A stretch of DNA of 64,000 nucleotides from Lineus longissimus (Eukaryota > Nemertea > Pilidiophora > Heteronemertea > Lineidae), in contig NC_088320.1 of the NCBI RefSeq assembly GCF_910592395.1, forward strand, positions 6,262,001-6,326,000, written 5' to 3'. The translations under genes were made by a program, and so were the position numbers. Under the pieces are notes generated by a model, which worked only from the letters and a program-made list of their open reading frames with translations, ran no database searches and was not told where the DNA came from. This document shows positions 59,601 through 64,000 of this stretch, piece by piece (positions within the stretch are counted from its first letter, which is position 1; every line of letters starts with the position of its first letter).

Positions 59601-59728
59601 AGTGCATTTTTGAGTGCTTTGAGAAGTGAGCAGCAGGTGCCCGTCTTTGAAACCAACTCTGACGACTTTTCAGGGAGTAAACAACACTATTCAATCATGT
59701 TTTATGATTCTACCTTGCCAGGAGGCAT
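44607..59728 (-). CDS. DYNC2I1: Cytoplasmic dynein-2 intermediate chain 1 (WDR60), complete, 31 coding exons
   Basis: Exons in transcript order: 59728-59714, 59359-59306, 59082-58959, 58514-58441, 58149-58093, 57884-57828, 57620-57504, 57331-57251, 56804-56766, 56423-56316, 55515-55453, 55031-54864, 54618-54586, 54268-54185, 52821-52735, 52493-52236, 51866-51755, 51541-51447, 51191-50991, 50609-50533, 50305-50230, 49981-49873, 49587-49515, 47655-47615, 47234-47170, 46800-46594, 46321-46196, 45973-45928, 45504-45327, 45044-44972, 44720-44607. All phases agree and sum to 1,003 aa (human 1,066). The protein is a dynein-2 subunit for retrograde intraflagellar transport. It starts MPPGK then KEDTWREEDLKKSL, has a charged coiled region to about residue 400, then MYIMNFGRSNTKQAYVQTNE and a C-terminal WD40 propeller (DGSVVVWDLRE, GIVCVWNV, NIQWSKSRPSVFF). 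Short exons 9, 13 and 24 are the least certain. Confidence 0.93.
46885..46911. repeat. C homopolymer, about 24 bases
   Basis: Uninterrupted C run in a DYNC2I1 intron. Length is likely polymorphic and error-prone in sequencing. Confidence 0.9.
47656..49514. other. DYNC2I1 intron (1.9 kb) with minor repeats
   Basis: Contains four to five copies of a 20-bp ATAAACACCTACATGTGGCT unit (48207-48290). No exon is needed here: exon 23 and exon 24 phases match directly. Confidence 0.75.
50341..50532. repeat. 54-bp minisatellite repeating a 5' splice site
   Basis: On the minus strand, copies of CCTCAAAAGTAAGCACTTTA place GT at 50532 (real donor), 50475, 50421 and 50367, spaced 57, 54 and 54 bp. Reading on from the exon frame meets TAA immediately after the real junction, so use of any downstream copy would truncate the protein. 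Confidence 0.9.
50533..50609 (-). CDS. DYNC2I1: DYNC2I1 exon 20: WD40 strand with a repeat-embedded donor
   Basis: Found by its required phase and homology: acceptor TTTATTTCAG, residues NGIVCVWNVNEPSRPQ, then AAAA|GTAAGCAC. It fills the gap between YSMPTE (exon 19) and VLICSTQPVCCCFSP (exon 21). The donor is the first of four near-identical copies in the 54-bp minisatellite beside it. Confidence 0.88.
50684..50876. repeat. About 31-bp minisatellite, about 6 copies
   Basis: Units of GGTCAACTATGACAC plus (G/A)(G/T)TGTCAACT(A/G)AAG. It lies in the intron between DYNC2I1 exons 19 and 20. Copies are moderately diverged. Confidence 0.85.
52623..52722 (-). mobile_element. TTAA-flanked dispersed repeat, inverted partial copy
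   Basis: Starts TTAAAGGGGTACGCCGTTCG and includes TTACTGGTGGTCCAGG and CTAGTGCAGTTATCATGCAT, the reverse of 8655-8902. It ends about 12 bp from the donor of DYNC2I1 exon 15. Confidence 0.65.
53490..53959. repeat. 58-bp minisatellite, 8 copies
   Basis: Units contain GTACTCTACATCACCTGATG, TACAACAACATCATAGAGCG and CAGTGCAGTTGAACTGGT. Highly uniform. It lies in the DYNC2I1 intron between exons 14 and 15. Confidence 0.93.
55708..56168 (-). mobile_element. CAGTGGAACC-type MITE split by a nested element
   Basis: Outer element runs from CAGTAGAACCTCTCTATTAA to GCTAAGGGAGGTTCCACTG followed by TA. Removing 55728-56062 and one TTAA leaves the same order as the uninterrupted copy at 39960. Confidence 0.85.
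55728..56062. mobile_element. Nested TTAA-target element (335 bp)
   Basis: Ends AGGGAACTGGAACCG / CGGTTTCAGTTCCCT are inverted repeats, with TTAA duplicated at 55724-55727 and 56063-56066. A TTAA target is typical of piggyBac-like elements, though these ends are not the usual piggyBac start. No ORF. Confidence 0.85.
57828..58149 (-). CDS. DYNC2I1: DYNC2I1 exons 5-6: duplicated 57-bp charged exons
   Basis: Exons 58149-58093 and 57884-57828 encode nearly identical 19-residue modules (EERRRRHEERKKRHENE). Both are phase 0, start after TTTTAG and end before GTGAG, so either can be skipped or added without a frame change. Neighbouring exons 7, 8, 9 and 11 encode similar Asp/Glu-Arg modules, suggesting serial exon duplication. 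Confidence 0.88.
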
Positions 59729-60328
59729 GACTGCCTTTCAGGACACTCTGTCCGATGTAATTTTGAAGACGAAAACGGAGTTTATTCACAGTTCATTCGA
59801 TTCATTTTTCAACAAGAAAACTATTTTGGCATTTGTTGCCATGCGCAGTTCTGATGGCGTGAAATGTAAACTACTTTAATAATTTTAATTTTTAAAATAA
59901 TTTTTTTCTTGTGCTACCGTTAATAAGCTAGAAAATTGAAAATTCTAGAGTTATTTTGTTAATTATTGTTGTTTAAGTGAGATAAATTTACAGTTTACCG
60001 TGAGTTGGGTCATTTTAGGCGAGTCGATTCTAAAAGTAGGGAGATGAGCTATATATGAGATTTCAGGCTAACAATATATTTACTAAGATAAATGCCATAT
60101 ATGCTTTTATTTGTTTAATTGGTCAAGCTGAACAAAATTATGCGCAGAAAATATAAATAACATTTGTCAGAAAGCACTTTTTGACCGATTTGCCTGATCT
60201 GATAGCTTCTACCCCTTGACCCAATTGAAAGTTGGACTGGTCCATATCAGACCTTTAACTGGAAGTGGATGAAAATATGAGTATCAAAAGTGCTGCAAAC
60301 TCCGAATAATCGGTCCGAAATTTTAATC
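59729..60328. promoter_or_regulatory. Bidirectional intergenic region between DYNC2I1 and ESYT
   Basis: Exactly 600 bp separate the two divergent ATGs. It must hold both 5' UTRs and core promoters unless further 5' exons exist inside the neighbouring genes. It is AT-rich; I see no clear X-box or TATA motif I could defend. Confidence 0.5.
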
Positions 60329-60613
60329 ATGCCTGCTCACGTTGAAGATAAGTCCCATCAGAAGCCAGAGGAGCAACGCAATACGTTGTTGCACCTTCTG
60401 GTGCTTTATTTCAAGCTTGTTGGTTTGTTGCTTGGAGTTTGGGTTCTTGGCTATGTTGGATTCAGTGCAAGTTGGGTGTTCATTGGACTATTCATCTATA
60501 TGTTCAATGATAGATTCAAGAAAAAGAAACAGTTCCAGATAGAAATTGCGCAAGCGCTTGCAAAGGACGAGAAGAAAGTGATACAGGCGAGAGTTGAGGA
60601 CCTTCCCTCGTGG
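60329..60613 (+). CDS. ESYT2: Extended synaptotagmin, first coding exon (partial gene)
   Basis: ATG at 60329, 95 codons, donor TGG|GTGAGT after 60613. E-Syts are ER membrane proteins that tether ER to plasma membrane and move lipids through an SMP domain followed by C2 domains. This exon encodes a polar N-terminus, the hydrophobic hairpin (LVLYFKLVGLLLGVWVLGYV then SASWVFIGLFIYMF), a basic RFKKKKQF linker, a helix and VEDLPSW, where the SMP domain begins (family DLPAW). No later exon is visible before 64000, so the first intron exceeds 3.4 kb and the gene is cut by the window edge. Invertebrates usually have one ESYT, so the '2' is by nearest vertebrate neighbour only. Confidence 0.85.
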
Positions 60614-62651
60614 GTGAGTATGATGTCCTTGATGAAAATTTGCTTCCTTCCTTGTTCGATCATTCATTGTGTCACCATCAGTTTCTCGTTTTACTTCCCA
60701 GGAAAATTTACAAGCCCAGGTGGTGCATGCATATCCAGCCACTGATCAAAGTTCTACAACAATCATGTTATGATGATGATGATAATGATTGTCTATGGAC
60801 AGTGTCAGTTAGTCACAACCACGTGTCTCTGCGGCCCATCAGATTGTCCTCGCAGCTAATTTACAAGGCTCTTGGTGGAGACATTGTCACAACCAGACTG
60901 TGGAGACCCTATCACGGAAGATAACACTCTTCTACCTGAATTGAAGCTCTGAGGACAGTGTCACAACCAACCACTGGAGACATTGCCACAACCAGGTCAT
61001 ACATGTAGGAGAATATGTTTTCCCACCCAAACTGAAGCTCTTATTTGGGACAATATCACAATCTGACTCTGCCACTGTAGAGACTCTCGCAACCAGATTA
61101 TAAGAGAATGTTATACACACAGTTGATCATGTCACAGCCTTAGGTCTTCTGATAATATCTAGGCTGGCACTGATGAAATGCAACATCAAAAGCATACATG
61201 TACTTGTAGTCCCCCCCCCCCAAAACAACTTTCCTTTATTCTCCTTGTCACCTTCTTTAAAGATCAAGTAGATTTTAATCAAGCTGAGAAAACAGGCTGT
61301 GCAAACGCCCTCTTGAAATCTAGACAATCACTCGACTCATTCGTCAATGCCCTCTCAGACCAAGGACAAGGTCGATACTACAATACTACACCTTGTCTTT
61401 GACGTCCCCGTGATTACTCATTCATGCCATTAAAGATAATGAGTCAGATGAGGTCAGGTTTCTTTGTCTTCTCCTGTTTGTTGTTCTCAATAGGATATGT
61501 TTCATTGTCTCTTTCCCATATTGGTTCTTCAATTTGAACTTTCTTATGGGGCAATCTTGAACCATCTCATTGACCACAACCCCACCCCGCACCTAGGAGG
61601 TTTTAACATCACGACAGTCTCCCTCCCTTGTGGAAAGGAAGTACATTCAAGTGATGGAATCAGGATGCCCTTCTTACTCAGAAAAGGAGCATCATGCCCC
61701 TCCCCGTCGATAACCATGAACAAGTAGATGAATGGCCAGTGAAAAAAATACTTGAAATTTTATGTCAGTGTTAATTTATGTAATAATTGAAATTCCAATA
61801 CATGAATTCAATCACTCTCTCAAAATAATGCATTTATTCTGGATTAATACATGGACATGTTTACAAAATGTACATACATATTTAGGTCAAGTTGGAGGCC
61901 TGGACTTCTCAGGTCCTACATTTTGCATGTCATACATACTTGAATGTTGGGTGTTCATTCAACTTCTTATACCAGAAACTTTCCCTGAAAAAATATTAAA
62001 AATTGTAATGAAATGATCTATCTTTATCTATAGTGAAATATCTGGAAAAAACATTTTCTTAGGATATGAAGAACTTCAGATTACACACTAACACTCAGAA
62101 TGCACTGTCCCTTTGTCAAGCCTTTTTGATAGCGATTTTGATATTTCAATGCGATTCAATCCAGTTTACTTGATATTGAGGACAATATTTCAAATTATTG
62201 ATTCAGCCATTGTCAGTGTTGGAAAGCTGGTTGTTTTCAATTGAAGAGAACTAGCGCACTTCTCAGAAGGTGCCACAGATAATCCTGTTTACTTGCTTAC
62301 AGGTATGCCTGGGCAAGTGCTGAAGAATTAAAATCATAGTAGGGTGTGTCGTGCATAGCTCAGCACGTCACCTGCATGTGATGGGTCGTGTGACATGATA
62401 TGCATATCAGCCACAGGGAATGGGTTAAAACCTTTTAAAATTGCTACGATATATTGATAGATGAGGTGTGAGACCTCACCATGTCAACTGAAGCATTATT
62501 AGCTCAGCAAACAACATTGGGCACTTTTTCATGCAATATTGTAAAAGAAAATTTAAAAAGGCTCCTGTGGAAACTTTCCCTGTGTCAGTCAGAGTTAGGT
62601 GCCCTCTGTCACTTAAAGCAAGTATGGTATGGATAATCTATAGGCCTACTT
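60614..62651. other. First ESYT intron
   Basis: Contains irregular TGTCACAACCAGA-type repeats (60885-61110), resembling those near 390-900, and a C run near 61210. No exon with SMP-like protein found. Confidence 0.55.
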
Positions 62652-63060
62652 GCTTAAGGCATGCCCCTCCTGGGAGTCACTTTTAAGGCATGCCTCTCCT
62701 GGGAGTCGCTTAAGGCATGCCCCTCCTGGGAGTCGCTTAAGGCTTGCCCCTCCTGGGAGTCACTTAAGGCATGCCCCTCCTGGGAGTCGCTTAAGGCATG
62801 CCCCTCCTGGGAGTCACTTAAGGTTTGCCCCTCCTGGGAGTCGCTTAAGGCATGCCCCTCCTGGGAGTCGCTTAAGGCTTGCCCCTCCTGGGAGTCGCTT
62901 AAGGCTTGCCCCTCCTGGGAGTCGCTTAAGGTTTGCCCCTCCTGGGAGTCACTTAAGGCATGCCCCTCCTGGGAGTCGCTTAAGGCATGCCCCTCCTGGG
63001 AGTCGCTTAAGGCATGCCCCTCCTGGGAGTCGCTTAAGGTTTGCCCCTCCTGGGAGTCCA
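62652..63060. repeat. 27-bp minisatellite, 15 copies
   Basis: Units read CTTAAGG(C/T)(A/T)TGCCCCTCC then TGGGAGTC(G/A). As 27 is divisible by three, frames stay open on both strands and produce repeat ORFs of 146-165 codons. These lack splice or family support. Confidence 0.94.
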
Positions 63061-64000
63061 TCCTACATGTACCCATTGATAGAGAGGTGACAGGCAAAGA
63101 TGCTGTCACTCTGACTGCCCAGATGTTCTCATACACAGGACACTTCATATTGTTATGAATTATGCGGAAGCTTGTTTGTTTTATCTCTCACACGACATGA
63201 TTGTAAACACTATTGGCTAGTGAAAACAGCAGATGTATTTACTGTTATCGTATTGATAGACTTTCAAGACATCCCAGGCACTATGCAGCCAGCCCATACT
63301 TCTGACACTGCCTGATCTTTATTGAGACCCGAAGACTTTTTTAAAGGCAATAATGGCTTAGGAGTTTTCTGGTGGTGTTTTCATTGGTGAAATGTAAACA
63401 GACTCATGGCAATTTTTTATTAGGCCTGTTGTGAAGTTCAGTAAATACGCTGTAAAATCCACAAAATTGGCTCGGCCAAAATGCCCAGGAACTCAATTAT
63501 AGAGGTAAACAGCAGTGTTATTTCTTTGGGCAGTATGGAAAAAAAACTTCTGCAAATTGGCTTCATGTTTGCCATAAAAAAATCAATGTTTACTTTTATG
63601 AGCGAGCCAATATCATAATTGGAACTTGATCTGGGTACTTTAAGTTAACTACCTAGATTCATTCTGTATGGAGCCTATGGATGCCTTGACAAGTGAAAGA
63701 CTGCAATCCAAGAGAAAAGGAGTGTTCTGAGATGGGGTTTTCTGATACCTGTTTCTAAAAATATAGTTGATGTGTGTATACCTACACCAAAGTTGCTGTT
63801 GCTTGTGTTTTTGAGTCTTGTCTATGCTTTATCTACCTCTCCTGTTCATTGTTGTTCTATGTATAATGTCAACCTCCCACCAGTTTGAGTTTGTATAGCA
63901 AAAACAGTATGATTTACACTTGTTAGTGCTAAAAATACGAGGATTGCCGCCGATAGGTGATGGTTCCTATAACACTTGATTAGATTAGTGTAGCCAGTAG
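63061..64000. other. ESYT intron, right end of window
   Basis: Unique AT-rich sequence; no exon, repeat or RNA gene recognised. Confidence 0.5.

Noticed and set aside
59538-59879. 113-codon plus-strand ORF between DYNC2I1 and ESYT
   Set aside because: It overlaps the antisense of DYNC2I1 exon 1 (MPPGK) and shows no family or codon signal.
62650-63158. Three overlapping repeat ORFs of 146-165 codons on both strands
   Set aside because: The 27-bp unit length is a multiple of three, so frames stay open by arithmetic; no splice sites, start context or family match.

Overview
This is a stretch of animal nuclear DNA. The genes are split by many short GT-AG introns, intergenic DNA is AT-rich, and it is full of short inverted-repeat elements, SINEs and minisatellites. 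I see no bacterial, plasmid or CRISPR content. Gene structure and repeat style suggest a marine invertebrate such as a lophotrochozoan or an invertebrate deuterostome; I cannot name the species. Exon models were built by hand from open frames, splice sites, reading-phase agreement and remembered family sequences.

Layout. (1) 1-4810: no gene seen; repeats, then a cluster of nuclear-receptor half-sites. (2) 4811-31247, minus strand: a complete LIV-1 type ZIP zinc transporter (SLC39A6/10-like), 8 coding exons and 715 aa, with introns up to 13.6 kb holding two SINEs, several minisatellites and foldback elements. (3) 31248-41700: transposon-rich DNA with a 1.0 kb pogo/Tigger-like element, an 814-codon retroviral (errantivirus / baculovirus F-type) envelope ORF with a broken 5' end and an internal 105-bp duplication, and a 1,056-bp foldback element. 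(4) 41715-43403: a small putative membrane-protein ORF (minus) divergent from a two-exon SDHAF3 gene (plus). (5) 44607-59728, minus strand: complete DYNC2I1 (WDR60), the intermediate chain of cytoplasmic dynein-2, 31 coding exons and 1,003 aa in my model. (6) 60329-60613, plus strand: first coding exon of an extended synaptotagmin (ESYT) whose remaining exons lie beyond the window.

The genes do not form one pathway: ZIP imports zinc, SDHAF3 assembles mitochondrial complex II, DYNC2I1 drives retrograde ciliary transport and ESYT tethers ER to plasma membrane. The head-to-head DYNC2I1/ESYT pair, about 600 bp apart, matches the DYNC2I1-ESYT2 neighbourhood on human 7q36 and looks like ancient microsynteny. 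The most unusual patterns are two minisatellites, one in each large gene, that begin exactly at a 5' splice site and repeat that splice site in every or nearly every unit; serial duplication of small phase-0 charged exons in DYNC2I1; and the well-preserved envelope ORF.
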